A stretch of 57,719 nt of DNA from CAZSNT01 sp964607765 (GCA_964607765.1 CAZSNT010000046.1:1-57719); one strand, 5' to 3'; positions 24,402-33,533 are shown, counted from the stretch's first letter. Numbers and translations: made by a program. Notes: generated by a model not told the origin, from the letters alone.

Positions 24402-25106
24402 GTGAAGGAACGGCTTCGGCTGCTGGCGCGCATGTTCTTTCCATCCGTCTGCCCTGTCTGTCTGTCCCTGGCCCCCGTGTGCGGTCAGGATCTGTGTGCG
24501 CCCTGCGGCGAGCTGCTCAAGGAGCTTTCCAACCCGCGGTGTCCCGGCTGCGGCGGTTCCCTGGATACGGCTCTTGCGGTCTGCGCCGACTGTCTTCGGG
24601 CCGACACCCGCCCGTGGCAGGCGGCTGTATCTGTCTTCCCGTTTCGCGGCCCGGCCCGGGAGTTGATCCACCGTTTCAAGTACAGCGGTCACACGTACCT
24701 TGCCCCCGTGCTGGCTTCACGCATGGCGGGGAGTTGGCGGGCCCACGGGGCTGGAGATCCGGACGTGATTGTGCCCGTTCCGCTGCACTGGCGCAAGCGG
24801 CTGCGGCGGGGCTACAACCAGGCGTTGCTGCTGGCGTTGCACCTCTCCGATGCGCTCGGTGTTCCGATGCGTCGGCTGATACGCCGCAAGCGCTGGACAA
24901 CTCAGCAGGCGATGCTTGACTTCTCGGCCCGGCAGGCTAATATGGGAGGCGTCTTTTCCCTTTGTCGTGGAACAGACCCGAGCGGTCTTCACATCCTCCT
25001 TGTGGACGATGTTCTGACCACCGGGGCAACGTTGAGTTCCGCGGCTCAGAATCTGATGCAGAGCAATGCGTCGGCGGTGAGTGTTATCACTGCGGCGAGG
25101 GGGTGA
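24402..25106 (+). CDS. ComF-family phosphoribosyltransferase-like protein
   Basis: A 234-aa protein with a double zinc ribbon at the N-terminus (CPVC, CAPCGE, CPGCGG, CADC) and a type I phosphoribosyltransferase domain. The PRPP loop is ILLVDDVLTTGATLSSAAQ near residue 205. The segment VPLHWRKRLRRGYNQALLLA is the ComF signature (double-Arg, GYNQA). ComF is needed for DNA uptake in naturally competent bacteria. GTG at 24402 is the start. Its stop overlaps the accD start (GTGATG), so the two are coupled, though the functions are unrelated. Confidence 0.9.
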   Translation: MKERLRLLARMFFPSVCPVCLSLAPVCGQDLCAPCGELLKELSNPRCPGCGGSLDTALAVCADCLRADTRPWQAAVSVFPFRGPARELIHRFKYSGHTYLAPVLASRMAGSWRAHGAGDPDVIVPVPLHWRKRLRRGYNQALLLALHLSDALGVPMRRLIRRKRWTTQQAMLDFSARQANMGGVFSLCRGTDPSGLHILLVDDVLTTGATLSSAAQNLMQSNASAVSVITAARG

Positions 25107-25975
25107 TGATGGCCCTTTTCAGAAGGCAGCGCTACTCCACCATTGAGACAACGCCGACCCAGGCTCCGGCGGCTGATTCATGGCTGAAGTGCAAGGGGTG
25201 CGGCTCGGTTATCTACCGTGCCAAACTGGACGAGAATCACGAAGTCTGCTCCGAGTGCGGCTACCACTACCCGTTGACCGCAAAGCAGCGCGTTGCGTTG
25301 CTCACCGATCCAGGATCCTTCAAGGAGATCGACTCCGGCCTGGAGTCGGTCGACGCTTTGGGGTTCGGCGGCGGCGCGATGTATCCTGAGAAGCTCGTGT
25401 CTGCCCGCAAGAAGAGCGGTATGAACGCGGCTATCATCTGCGGCGCGGGAACGCTCGAGAAACGCCAGCTGGCTCTCGGCGTGATGGACTTCCGTTTCCT
25501 CGGCGCCAGCATGGGCTCGGTGGTGGGCGAGAAGGTGACGCGTCTGGCCGAACATGCCACGCAGGCGGGCCTGCCGCTTATGCTGGTAACGGCCAGTGGC
25601 GGGGCACGTATGCAGGAGGGCATGCTCAGCCTGATGCAGATGGCAAAGACGTCCGGTGCCCTTTCGCGGCACCGCAAAGCAGGCTTCCCCTACATCGTAG
25701 TGCTGACGCATCCGACGACTGCGGGGGTCACCGCGAGCTATGCGTCGCTGGGCGACGTGATTCTGGCGGAGCCCGGCGCGCTGGTTGGCTTTGCGGGACC
25801 GCGCGTGATCAAGGAAACCACGCAGTCTGAGCTGCCCCCGGGCTTCCAGACCGCCGAGTTTCTCCTTGAGCGTGGCTTCATCGATCGGGTTGTTTCCCGG
25901 CTGGATCTGCGGCGTGAGCTGTCGCTGTTCCTCGAGTATTTTTCAGGCGCGTGTCATTGCGACCAAGCCTCGTAA
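25106..25975 (+). CDS. accD: Acetyl-CoA carboxylase carboxyltransferase beta subunit
   Basis: A 289-aa AccD, normal length. With AccA it moves CO2 from biotin to acetyl-CoA to make malonyl-CoA. The N-terminal zinc ribbon has CKGCGSVIYRAKLDENHEVC and SECGYHYP. The crotonase-fold body shows SASGGARMQEGMLSLMQMAK in the form TASGGARMQEGMLSLMQMAK and THPTTAGVTASYASLGDVIL. Start is ATG 25106 or the adjacent ATG 25109. Its last bases contain the -35 box of the SRP RNA promoter. Confidence 0.97.
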   Translation: MMALFRRQRYSTIETTPTQAPAADSWLKCKGCGSVIYRAKLDENHEVCSECGYHYPLTAKQRVALLTDPGSFKEIDSGLESVDALGFGGGAMYPEKLVSARKKSGMNAAIICGAGTLEKRQLALGVMDFRFLGASMGSVVGEKVTRLAEHATQAGLPLMLVTASGGARMQEGMLSLMQMAKTSGALSRHRKAGFPYIVVLTHPTTAGVTASYASLGDVILAEPGALVGFAGPRVIKETTQSELPPGFQTAEFLLERGFIDRVVSRLDLRRELSLFLEYFSGACHCDQAS

Positions 25976-25985
25976 GAGGTATAGT
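25957..25985 (+). promoter_or_regulatory. SRP RNA promoter overlapping the accD stop
   Basis: -35 TTGCGA (25957-25962), 17-base spacer, -10 TATAGT (25980-25985), and the RNA 5' end about 6-8 bases later. The -35 box and most of the spacer lie in the last codons of accD (stop 25973-25975). Confidence 0.7.
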
Positions 25986-25990
25986 CGTAC

Positions 25991-26121
25991 TGCCGTTGTT
26001 GCCTTGTTTCGGGACCTGTGTGACAGGAGCGCTGTGAACCGGGTCAGATGGGGAACCAAGCAGCCCTAAGCAGTTATCCTGGGCACTGCAGAGCCACCCG
26101 GGGCAGGCAGCAGCGGTTTTT
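25991..26121 (+). ncRNA. ffs: Signal recognition particle RNA (4.5S/6S-like)
   Basis: The helix-8 core is present: GGGTCAG-A-TGG-GGAA-CCA-AGCAGCCC (from ~26041), that is, a GGAA tetraloop closed by TGG/CCA and flanked by the conserved GUCAG and AGCAG loops that bind Ffh. The ends pair: CCGTTGTTGCCT (25993-) matches the 3' part ending GGCAGCAGCGG (to 26116), and the following TTTCGGG pairs with CCCGGGG with one bulge. A T-run (26117-26121) comes next. The length of ~125 nt is longer than the minimal 4.5S form. It lies just before dnaX, a common site for this RNA. Confidence 0.9.
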
Positions 26122-26235
26122 GCTTTCCCCTGCATTATCAGGCAGCCGCATCAAGCTGCTCGCCGCTTGCCTGACGTCGGTCGACGCTGTCCCGATCGTT
26201 GACTGGACACCCTCACCCAAATGCCGAGTGCGACA

Positions 26236-28371
26236 ATGACCTATCAAGTCCTAGCCCGGAAATGGCGGCCCCAGACTTTCGCGGAGGTAGTGGGCCAGGA
26301 GCACATCACGCGTACGCTGCAGAACGCCATTCAGCAGGGACGCGTGGGGCACGCCTACCTGTTCGTGGGCTCACGCGGGATCGGCAAGACGACGACTGCC
26401 CGGATCTTTGCCAAGGCACTGAACTGTGATACCGGCGTTTCCTCCGAGCCGTGCTGCAAGTGCCAGTCCTGTATCGAGATTGCCGACGGTACGTCTCTGG
26501 ACGTGATCGAGATCGACGGGGCCTCGCACAACAAAGTCGACGATGTGCGGGACATCCGGGACAACGTGCAGTACACGCCGACCCGGAGCCGCTACAAGAT
26601 CTACATCATTGATGAAGTGCACATGCTCACGACGGCGGCCTGGAACGCGCTGCTGAAGACATTGGAAGAGCCGCCGCCGCATGTGAAGTTCCTCTTTGCG
26701 ACGACTGAGCCTCATAAGGTCCTGCCGACCATCGTCTCCCGGTGCCAGCGTTTCGACCTCAAGCGCATTCCCGTCCCGCTGATCGCCGACCGTCTGAAGC
26801 AGATCGCGGCCAGCGAACAGGTCAGCATCGACGACGGGGCGCTCGCGGCCATCGCTCGAGCGGCCGAAGGGGGCATGCGCGACGCACAGTCGATATTTGA
26901 CCAGATGATCGCTTTCTCCGGCGGACAGCAGGAGGCGGCCGGCATCCGGGAGCAGGACGTCATCGATGTGTTCGGTTTGGCGTCGGGTGCGGAGCTGAAA
27001 GAGATTACCGGCGGCCTGTTGGCGAACGAACTGCAGCGTGTGTTGGCCGTGGTGCACGGCCTGGCGGACCGGGGGCGCGATCTGGAGCGACTCTATGCCG
27101 ACCTGATCGGCTACACCAGGAACGTGATGGTCTGCAGCATCTGCCCCGACCCGTCCGGCCTGGTCGAAGTGAGTGAGTCAGCGTTGGGGGATCTGTGCGC
27201 GGTGAGCCGCTCCTGTGCGTCGGGCGTTACGCAGCGGATCCTGCAGGGGTTGGTCGCGCAGGAGTGGTCTCTGCGCTCCGCGCTCAACAAACGTGTCTAC
27301 CTGGAGGCGACGCTGGCGCGCGTCATGGTTGAGGCTCATGGCGTGCAGATGGAGACGATCATCGCACGGCTCAACGAGCTGCGCCAGGGCGGTCTTGCGC
27401 TGGGCGGCAGCCCATCGGCACCCCCGGCTCCGGCTGCTGCTGCTCGCCCACCGTCAGGCGCCAGTCCCCGGCCGCAGCCGCCCGCTGCAGCGCCGCCGCG
27501 ACCCGTTGCAGCGCCGCAGCCAGCGACGGCGAGTGCGTCTCCGACTCCGGTGTCGCGCGCGCCGGATCGCCCGCAGCCGCCTGCGTCTCCCGGTCCCCGC
27601 GAGGCCGCCGCCGCCCAACCGCCTGCTGCTGCAGCGCCTGTCGTCGGTGAGGAACCTGCTGTGACAAAGCCCGCTGCCGCGGCGCCTGAGCCGGCCGCCG
27701 CTGCACCGCTCAAGGCTGCCGCGACCAAGCCCGTTGGTCCTGCGGCTCCCGCTGCGCCGGCAGCCCGCCCCGAGCCTGTTGTGGCCGAACCCGCTGCGCC
27801 CGCTGTGTCTCCGCCTGCTGGCCCTGCGCCAGCTCCTCCTGCCGCTTCCACGCCCCGTTCCCGTCCGTCCGCCCAGGATCCTGTCGCTGGCCGGGCGCCT
27901 GCAGGCTCGGCCGCCGAACCTGCGCGTGGCTCGCCTGGCGATGTCTCCGCTGCAACGGAGGCAACCGCGGCGACGGACGCGGACCCGGTCAAGCTGTGGC
28001 ATGAGCTCATCCAAGAGGTGGACAACGTTCCGGGCAAGCATCAGCTGAAGCTCTACATGCAGGAGTTCAAGCCCGTGTCATGCTTGCGCGGCGTGTTGCA
28101 CGTGGCCTATGACGAGGACGTCCCCGCGGAACACGTGGCCAAGCTCCAGGAGCCGGACACAGTGCGTATTCTGCAGAAGTGCTACAGCCGAATCAGCCCT
28201 GTGCCGGGCGGCAAGGTATTGCTGAAGCGTTGGATCGAGACAGTATCCAACGGCGTACAGAAGCGCCGGCTGCAGTCTTCGCCCGAGCTCCGGGAGAAAC
28301 TCGAGCAGAACCCGTTCGTGCGAGACGTGTGTCAGTTGTTTGACGCGAGCATCGTCGACGTACGCGGCTGA
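26236..28371 (+). CDS. dnaX: DNA polymerase III subunits gamma and tau
   Basis: A 711-aa clamp-loader ATPase. The start MTYQVLARKWRPQTF is the family N-terminus, so ATG 26236 is preferred over the in-frame ATG at 26221. Walker A is GSRGIGKTTTARIF (residue ~45), the zinc module is CDTGVSSEPCCKCQSC (~65-80), DEVHMLT holds the DExH-like Walker B, and domain III follows to ~370. Residues ~395-600 are an unusually long Pro/Ala linker, and the C-terminal ~115 residues form the polymerase-binding tau-like domain. No obvious A-rich frameshift site for a gamma form was seen. It sits between the SRP RNA and recR. Confidence 0.96.
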   Translation: MTYQVLARKWRPQTFAEVVGQEHITRTLQNAIQQGRVGHAYLFVGSRGIGKTTTARIFAKALNCDTGVSSEPCCKCQSCIEIADGTSLDVIEIDGASHNKVDDVRDIRDNVQYTPTRSRYKIYIIDEVHMLTTAAWNALLKTLEEPPPHVKFLFATTEPHKVLPTIVSRCQRFDLKRIPVPLIADRLKQIAASEQVSIDDGALAAIARAAEGGMRDAQSIFDQMIAFSGGQQEAAGIREQDVIDVFGLASGAELKEITGGLLANELQRVLAVVHGLADRGRDLERLYADLIGYTRNVMVCSICPDPSGLVEVSESALGDLCAVSRSCASGVTQRILQGLVAQEWSLRSALNKRVYLEATLARVMVEAHGVQMETIIARLNELRQGGLALGGSPSAPPAPAAAARPPSGASPRPQPPAAAPPRPVAAPQPATASASPTPVSRAPDRPQPPASPGPREAAAAQPPAAAAPVVGEEPAVTKPAAAAPEPAAAAPLKAAATKPVGPAAPAAPAARPEPVVAEPAAPAVSPPAGPAPAPPAASTPRSRPSAQDPVAGRAPAGSAAEPARGSPGDVSAATEATAATDADPVKLWHELIQEVDNVPGKHQLKLYMQEFKPVSCLRGVLHVAYDEDVPAEHVAKLQEPDTVRILQKCYSRISPVPGGKVLLKRWIETVSNGVQKRRLQSSPELREKLEQNPFVRDVCQLFDASIVDVRG

Positions 28372-28454
28372 GGGTGTGACGAGTGCGGGTGTCCGGTACG
28401 AGTGCGGGTGCGAGTGGTGAGTTGCAGCTTGTGTTGCGGAGGGACTGAGAGACC

Positions 28455-29081
28455 ATGCCTTCTGATTCGGGCTATCCCCAACCCATCCAGGAACTGGTGG
28501 CATTCCTCCGGCGCCTGCCCGGGATCGGTTCGCGCACGGCAGAGCGCCTGACTCTCGCGCTTCTTGAGTGGCCGGAGCAGGACCTGACCCAGTTCGGGGA
28601 GGCGCTGGTGACGCTGCGTGAGCGCATCTGCGCTTGCGAGGTGTGCGGGAATCTGGCGGACACGCCGCGCTGCCGGATCTGCCGGGCCAGTGACCGGGAC
28701 ACTGCTCGGCTCTGCGTCGTTGAGACGGCGGCTCAGATCCCCGTCATCGAACACTCCGGGTGTTACCGTGGGCTGTACCATGTGCTGGGCGGACGCCTGA
28801 TGCCCCTGGAGGGGCGTGGGCCGGAAGATCTGCGCATGGCCGAACTTCATCAGCGCCTCGCGGCCGGTGGCTTTGCCGAGCTCATCCTGGCGACCAGTCC
28901 GGACGTGGAGGGCGAGGCGACGGCCAGCTTCATCGCGGGCGACTGCGCCAAGTACGGCGTGCAGGTCACCCGCATCGCGGCCGGCGTTCCGGTGGGGGCC
29001 GATCTCAGTTTTGCGGACTCCGCAACCATTGCCATGGCCATGGCGGGGCGCCGAGATATCGGGCAACCGTCTGAGTCATGA
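28455..29081 (+). CDS. recR: Recombination protein RecR
   Basis: A 208-aa protein of standard length. It works with RecF and RecO to load RecA on gapped DNA. The helix-hairpin-helix is FLRRLPGIGSRTAERL (~12-27), the C4 zinc finger is CEVCGNLADTPRCRIC (~57-72), and the Toprim domain has RLCVVETAAQIPVIEHSG and EGEATASFIAGDC. The dnaX-recR pairing is widely conserved. The 83-base gap to dnaX carries a short direct repeat (ACGAGTGCGGGTG twice) and a GGAGGGAC ribosome site. Confidence 0.96.
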   Translation: MPSDSGYPQPIQELVAFLRRLPGIGSRTAERLTLALLEWPEQDLTQFGEALVTLRERICACEVCGNLADTPRCRICRASDRDTARLCVVETAAQIPVIEHSGCYRGLYHVLGGRLMPLEGRGPEDLRMAELHQRLAAGGFAELILATSPDVEGEATASFIAGDCAKYGVQVTRIAAGVPVGADLSFADSATIAMAMAGRRDIGQPSES

Positions 29082-29101
29082 AGTCTGCGGGGTAGCTGCC
29101 A

Positions 29102-29827
29102 GTGCGTTTTCTGAGACTCCTCGCCAAGACGCTGTTGCGCTGCGTGCTAATCGCCGTTCTGCTCTACCTGAGCGTTGGCATGTTGCTCTCGATGGTGGCG
29201 ATGGGCATGCCTCAGAGCATGGCTCGGCAGGCCACGTGGGTTCCCGTCACGGTTGGTTTCCTGGGCGGCCTCGTTCTCTTCGTGGCCGGCTGTCGTTTCT
29301 TTGTTCTCTATGTGTTTGGCCACGAACTGACGCACTGGCTGGCCGCGAAGCTGTTCGGCCGGCGCACCGGCAGGTTCCGTGTCGGCAAGAGCGGGGGCAG
29401 TGTGGCGGTGGAGCGGCCCAATGTGTGGATTGTGCTCGCGCCGTACTTTGTTCCGGTCTACACGGTGATCTGGGTTGGTCTGTACGGGATCACCTGTTTC
29501 TTCTGGCGCGCCCCGTCGCCATTCGTGGTGCAAGCATTCTACGGCGGGGTTGGCGTCACCTACGCATTCCACATCGTTTTGACCGTGCACAGTCTGTCGC
29601 GGGAGCAGACGGATTTGCGGGCGTATGGCCGGCCGCTCAGCATGTCGCTGATTTTCTTCTGCAACATACTGATCGTGTTCGTCACCGTGACGATTGCGGG
29701 GCGCCAGGTTGGGGAAGGCGTGCGGCGGTTCTGTGACCAGCTGGCGCTGCAGTGGCAGTGGGTGTTGTGGTGCGGCGGCTGCGTAAGGGCGCTGCTGCGA
29801 CAGGCACTGCAGGCTGGCAGCGGATAG
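29102..29827 (+). CDS. Membrane protein with an HExxH motif, M50-like
   Basis: A 241-aa protein with about five membrane segments (residues ~10-35, 45-75, 110-135, 145-165 and 180-205). The sequence VFGHELTHWLAAKLFG near residue 75 carries HExxH inside or at the edge of a membrane helix, as in M50 site-2-type metalloproteases. The second M50 motif (NxxPxxxLDG) is not found; only APYFVPVYTVIW is in that region. So a protease role is possible, not shown. GTG start at 29102, 20 bases after recR. Confidence 0.6.
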   Translation: MRFLRLLAKTLLRCVLIAVLLYLSVGMLLSMVAMGMPQSMARQATWVPVTVGFLGGLVLFVAGCRFFVLYVFGHELTHWLAAKLFGRRTGRFRVGKSGGSVAVERPNVWIVLAPYFVPVYTVIWVGLYGITCFFWRAPSPFVVQAFYGGVGVTYAFHIVLTVHSLSREQTDLRAYGRPLSMSLIFFCNILIVFVTVTIAGRQVGEGVRRFCDQLALQWQWVLWCGGCVRALLRQALQAGSG

Positions 29828-29893
29828 AGTGGGGAACGGGGCGTTCGCGTATGGCCGGCTACCGGTCACTGGTCATCGGTCATTGGTGGTTGG

Positions 29894-31834
29894 TCAGCTC
29901 ACCTCTGCGCCGCTTGGGAGCTCGCCGTCCAGCGTGAGCAAGCGAAGCTGGCTGCCGCTCCTGGCGGCCAGGAGCATGCCCTGCGACTCGACGCCGAAGA
30001 GCTTGGCGGGCTTCAGGTTGGCTACCACCACGATCGTCCGGCCCACAAGTTGCTCCGGAGTGTAGAACTTGGCGATGCCCGCGACAAGCTGACGCTTCTC
30101 GTCTCCCAGCTCCACCTCGAGGCGGAGCAGTTTCTCGGCGCCATCAATGCGTTCGGCCACGCGGATCACGGCGCTTCGGAGCTGGACTTTGGCGAATGCG
30201 TCGAAGTCGATGACGCCCGCCACAGGCTCTTCCGGCGCGGATGCTCTGCTCGTGCCTCGCTGCTGCTCGACGGGCTTCTCCTTTGAGCGTTTCACGTCAA
30301 TGCGCGGGAACAGCGCCGGCAGATCACCCAGCTCATTGCCGGCCTTGAGCACGCCCCACCGGGCCAGTCCCTGTACGTGCGGCTCAATGGCGCTGTTCGG
30401 CAGGCCCAGCGCGCGCCTGAGATCGGCCATCTTCCCGGGCATGACAGGGGACAGCAGCCCCGAGATGATCCTGAGGCTTTCGGCCGCGCTGTAGAGGGTC
30501 CTGGCCAGATCGGTCTTGTCGGCCTGCTTTGCGAGCTTCCAGGGCGCCATCCGTTCGAAGTAGCGGTTGGTGTGGCGCACCACGTCATGCACCTCTACCA
30601 GGGCGCGGTCGATGCGCATGTTCCCGAGATGTTCTTCCATGTTCCGCGCCGCCCCCAGTGCCGCGCTGACCAGTTCCTGCTCGTCTGCGGTGGGTTCGGC
30701 CGCGGGCGGGACCAGGCCGTCGAACGAGCGTGCGGTCATCTTGATGACGCGGCTGGCCAGGTTTCCCAGGTCATTGGCCAGGTCTGAGTTGTAGCGTTTG
30801 ATGAACGCTTCTTCCGTGAAGCTCGCGTCCTGGCCCAGGGTCATTTCGGCCATGAGGAAGTACCGGAATGCGTCAACGCCGTATCCCTCGGCCATGTCCA
30901 TGGGGTTGACCACATTGCCTTTGGACTTGCTCATCTTGTCCTGGCCGATGAGCCACCAGCCGTGGGCGAAGACCGTGTGCGGCAGTTCCAGCCCCATCGC
31001 TTTGAGCATGGTGGGCCAGTAGACCGTGTGCGTTGTCAGGATGTCTTTGCCGATGAGGTGGTACGAGGCCGGCCACCACTTGCGGAACGTCTCGTCGTCC
31101 GACAGGTATCCGGCCGCGCTGATGTAGTTGACCAGGGCATCGAACCAGACGTAGGTCACGAAATCCGGGTCGAACGGCAGTTCGATACCCCATGCCAGGC
31201 GGCTCTTGGGCCGGGAGATGCAGAGGTCGTTGAGCTGCCGCCTCAGGAAACCGAGCGTTTCGTTGCGGCGGAAATCCGGCTGGATGAAGGAGGGGTTGTC
31301 GTTGATATACTGGACGAGCCAGTCCTGGTACTTGCTCATGCGGAAGAAGTAGTTGGTCTCGCGGATGCGCTCGACCGGCTTGCCGCAGCCGGCTTCCGGG
31401 CACTTCCCGTCGACCAGGTCCTTCTCGGTGAAGAACCTCTCACAGGTCACACAGTACCAGCCGTCGTAGTCGGCTTTGTAGATTTCGTCCCGCTCGTACA
31501 GGTCCTGCAGGATCCTCTGCACGATGACCTGGTGTCTTGGCTCCGTGGTGCGGATGAAGTCGTCATGGGTGACTTCGAGTTTTGTCCAGAGCTCCTGGAA
31601 ACGGACGACCGTGCGATCACACTGCTCCTGGGCGGAGATACCGTTCTGGTCAGCGGCTCTCTGGACCTTCTGTCCGTGTTCGTCCGTACCGGTGAGGAAG
31701 AACGTCTCGGTACCGAGAAGGCGACGGTACCGCGCCAGCACATCGGCCAGAATGGTGGTGTATGCGTGCCCGATGTGGGGCTTGTCGTTGACGTAGTAGA
31801 TGGGCGTGGTGACGTAGAATGTTTCGTCAGGCAT
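29894..31834 (-). CDS. metG: Methionyl-tRNA synthetase
   Basis: A 646-aa MetRS of class I. HIGH is seen as KPHIGHAYTTILADVL (residue ~17), the connective-peptide zinc site as CVTCERFF with CPEAGC (~130-150), and KMSKS as DKMSKSKGNVVNPMD (~300). An anticodon-binding helical domain follows. The C-terminus (~545-646) is an EMAPII-type tRNA-binding domain (VAGIAKFYTPEQLVGRTIVVVANL is split by limit: key part GRTIVVVANLKPAKLFG), used for dimerisation. Likely read from the same transcript as the ABC permease upstream, 67 bases away. Confidence 0.96.
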   Translation of the reverse strand: MPDETFYVTTPIYYVNDKPHIGHAYTTILADVLARYRRLLGTETFFLTGTDEHGQKVQRAADQNGISAQEQCDRTVVRFQELWTKLEVTHDDFIRTTEPRHQVIVQRILQDLYERDEIYKADYDGWYCVTCERFFTEKDLVDGKCPEAGCGKPVERIRETNYFFRMSKYQDWLVQYINDNPSFIQPDFRRNETLGFLRRQLNDLCISRPKSRLAWGIELPFDPDFVTYVWFDALVNYISAAGYLSDDETFRKWWPASYHLIGKDILTTHTVYWPTMLKAMGLELPHTVFAHGWWLIGQDKMSKSKGNVVNPMDMAEGYGVDAFRYFLMAEMTLGQDASFTEEAFIKRYNSDLANDLGNLASRVIKMTARSFDGLVPPAAEPTADEQELVSAALGAARNMEEHLGNMRIDRALVEVHDVVRHTNRYFERMAPWKLAKQADKTDLARTLYSAAESLRIISGLLSPVMPGKMADLRRALGLPNSAIEPHVQGLARWGVLKAGNELGDLPALFPRIDVKRSKEKPVEQQRGTSRASAPEEPVAGVIDFDAFAKVQLRSAVIRVAERIDGAEKLLRLEVELGDEKRQLVAGIAKFYTPEQLVGRTIVVVANLKPAKLFGVESQGMLLAARSGSQLRLLTLDGELPSGAEVS

Positions 31835-31901
31835 TTTGTGGGCAGTCCTATTTTGCTCCCGGCTCGAGGGAGGAGGGCGTGGGACAATGGGCGGCTGCAG
31901 G

Positions 31902-32861
31902 TCAGGTCAAGCTCTGCTCGCCGACCTCACGGCGCCAGAACATGAGCACGGCGAGGAGGACAAAGAGCGCCACAAAGAGCACGATATAGGCTCCCCCGAG
32001 GCAGACGTACTCGAAGGGAATGCTCTTCTTGGCAGCTAGTGCATCGGCCATCCAGAACAGCTGCCAATTGGGGATAGCCGCGTAGAGTGCTGCGACGATC
32101 CAGCTCTTCTCCGCAAAGCGTCCAAGCAGGTAGTCCGACATCAGCCCCACCGCGAAAATCACTGCACAGATGAGCAGATTACTGACCAGGTCGAAGCGTG
32201 TGGAAAGCGCCGTGGCCAGCGTGCCCATCGCCCACACCGCGTAGGTCACCAGCACCAGCGCGGGGACGACCTCCCAGCTATACCCGACATGTTCACCCTC
32301 GACCGGCACCCAATGGATGATCGCGGTAGCTATGGGCAACACACAGAGCATTGCGGCGACGGCGGCCATCGGGAAGGAGGCGCGCGTGACGTAGTTGTAG
32401 GCTCCACCGATGGCGCAACTCAGCGCGATTGCACCGAAGTAGATGGCCATGGCCGTGTTGTCGAGCCGGAACTGGTCCTTGGCAATGCGTACTGCGATCA
32501 GCGTAGCCAGGCTGCACAGCACGCAGAAGACGGTCAACGCCAGAAGGATTCCCACGATTTTGGCGATGATGAATACAGGGCGCCGGACGGGTTTCGAGAG
32601 CAGCAGCAACGCTGTGCCGTTCTTGATCTCGCGGGCAATCGAGTGGCTTGCGGACAGCACGGCGACGACCCAGCCGAGGATGAGCGTTGTGGCCATCGCG
32701 CTGTCCACGACCAGCTTGACCTGTTCCCGGAACACGAACATGGTGAAGATCGGGAAGGTTCCGATCAGCACCAGCGCGGCGAGCAGAACCAACAGGTAGA
32801 TCGGTTCTCGGACGCCTTCGCGGAACGTGTTCCGGGCGATCTGGTACGCTGAGAAAAGCAC
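31902..32861 (-). CDS. ABC-2 type transporter permease
   Basis: About 319 aa from a GTG at 32861; the longer frame to 33137 overlaps the upstream gene and is not used. It has a first helix with the IARNTFREGVREPIYLL start of ABC-2 permeases (like GldF/NosY type) and about six or seven more membrane segments. SIAREIKNGTALLLLSKPVRRPVFIIAK is the conserved coupling region (key parts REIKNGTALLLLSKPV). The partner ATPase is not adjacent. It lies 13 bases after the secreted-protein gene, with the same direction, so they probably share a transcript. Confidence 0.75.
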   Translation of the reverse strand: MLFSAYQIARNTFREGVREPIYLLVLLAALVLIGTFPIFTMFVFREQVKLVVDSAMATTLILGWVVAVLSASHSIAREIKNGTALLLLSKPVRRPVFIIAKIVGILLALTVFCVLCSLATLIAVRIAKDQFRLDNTAMAIYFGAIALSCAIGGAYNYVTRASFPMAAVAAMLCVLPIATAIIHWVPVEGEHVGYSWEVVPALVLVTYAVWAMGTLATALSTRFDLVSNLLICAVIFAVGLMSDYLLGRFAEKSWIVAALYAAIPNWQLFWMADALAAKKSIPFEYVCLGGAYIVLFVALFVLLAVLMFWRREVGEQSLT

Positions 32862-32874
32862 GGTGGCCCTTTGC

Positions 32875-33486
32875 CTACTCGGGCACGACGGTCCGCGGTG
32901 CGGCCTGCGGCTCGAGCGCGCCGCCCGGGGCGGCCAGGCCTCCTGCCGGGGTCGGGCGGCCCGAGGATGCCTCTTCGAGCTTTGCCAAGTACTCCGCATA
33001 CCGACGCGGCATCTTCTTGCAGTCAAACAAGAGGGCCAGTGCTTCGGCATTCTTGAGCCAGTTACGACTGGCAACAATGACCGTTGGGTAGCGGTCTTTG
33101 AGCAGGTCGACGTACCGGGTCGGCAGGTATGCCTCATCGCCCAGGAAGATGACGCGCTTGGGCTGGAGGAAATCGACGAACTCGACGAACTGGTGTTCCT
33201 CGATCTTCGCGGCTTCGGGCCCGGACGGCATGAAGTACAGCTCCATGGTGCCGTGTGTGGTGGGCGACAGCAGCATCATGGGTTGCTTTGTCTCCAACTG
33301 CACCAACTCGGCCAGCAAACGCGGCTTGTCGTAGTTCCCCGACACGATCAGGGCATCGACACGGTTCTTCGACGACCAATTCTTGAACACGTTGAGTTTG
33401 CTGAGGAACCCAGCTTCCGCAGCAACACAGAATCCCAGACTGATCGCCACAGCACACAGCCGCCCAGCGTTGCGTCCCATCGTCAT
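32875..33486 (-). CDS. Exported protein of unknown function
   Basis: A 203-aa protein with a signal peptide (MGRNAGRLCAVAISLGFCVAAEAGF) and a Rossmann-like alpha/beta body (VDALIVSGNYDKPRLLAELV; RVIFLGDEAYLPTRYVDLL; YPTVIVASRNWLKNAEALAL). The C-terminus is Pro/Ala-rich. No family is recognised; it looks like a nucleotide-free or cell-wall-binding-like domain of the type seen in putative cell-wall-binding repeats. ATG 33486 is set by AGGAGG six bases upstream. It has a good promoter at 33534-33563. Confidence 0.65.
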   Translation of the reverse strand: MTMGRNAGRLCAVAISLGFCVAAEAGFLSKLNVFKNWSSKNRVDALIVSGNYDKPRLLAELVQLETKQPMMLLSPTTHGTMELYFMPSGPEAAKIEEHQFVEFVDFLQPKRVIFLGDEAYLPTRYVDLLKDRYPTVIVASRNWLKNAEALALLFDCKKMPRRYAEYLAKLEEASSGRPTPAGGLAAPGGALEPQAAPRTVVPE

Positions 33487-33533
33487 CTCCGCCCTCCTTT
33501 TCTCTGTTGGGCCTTTCCTGATCAAGCGCTTAT

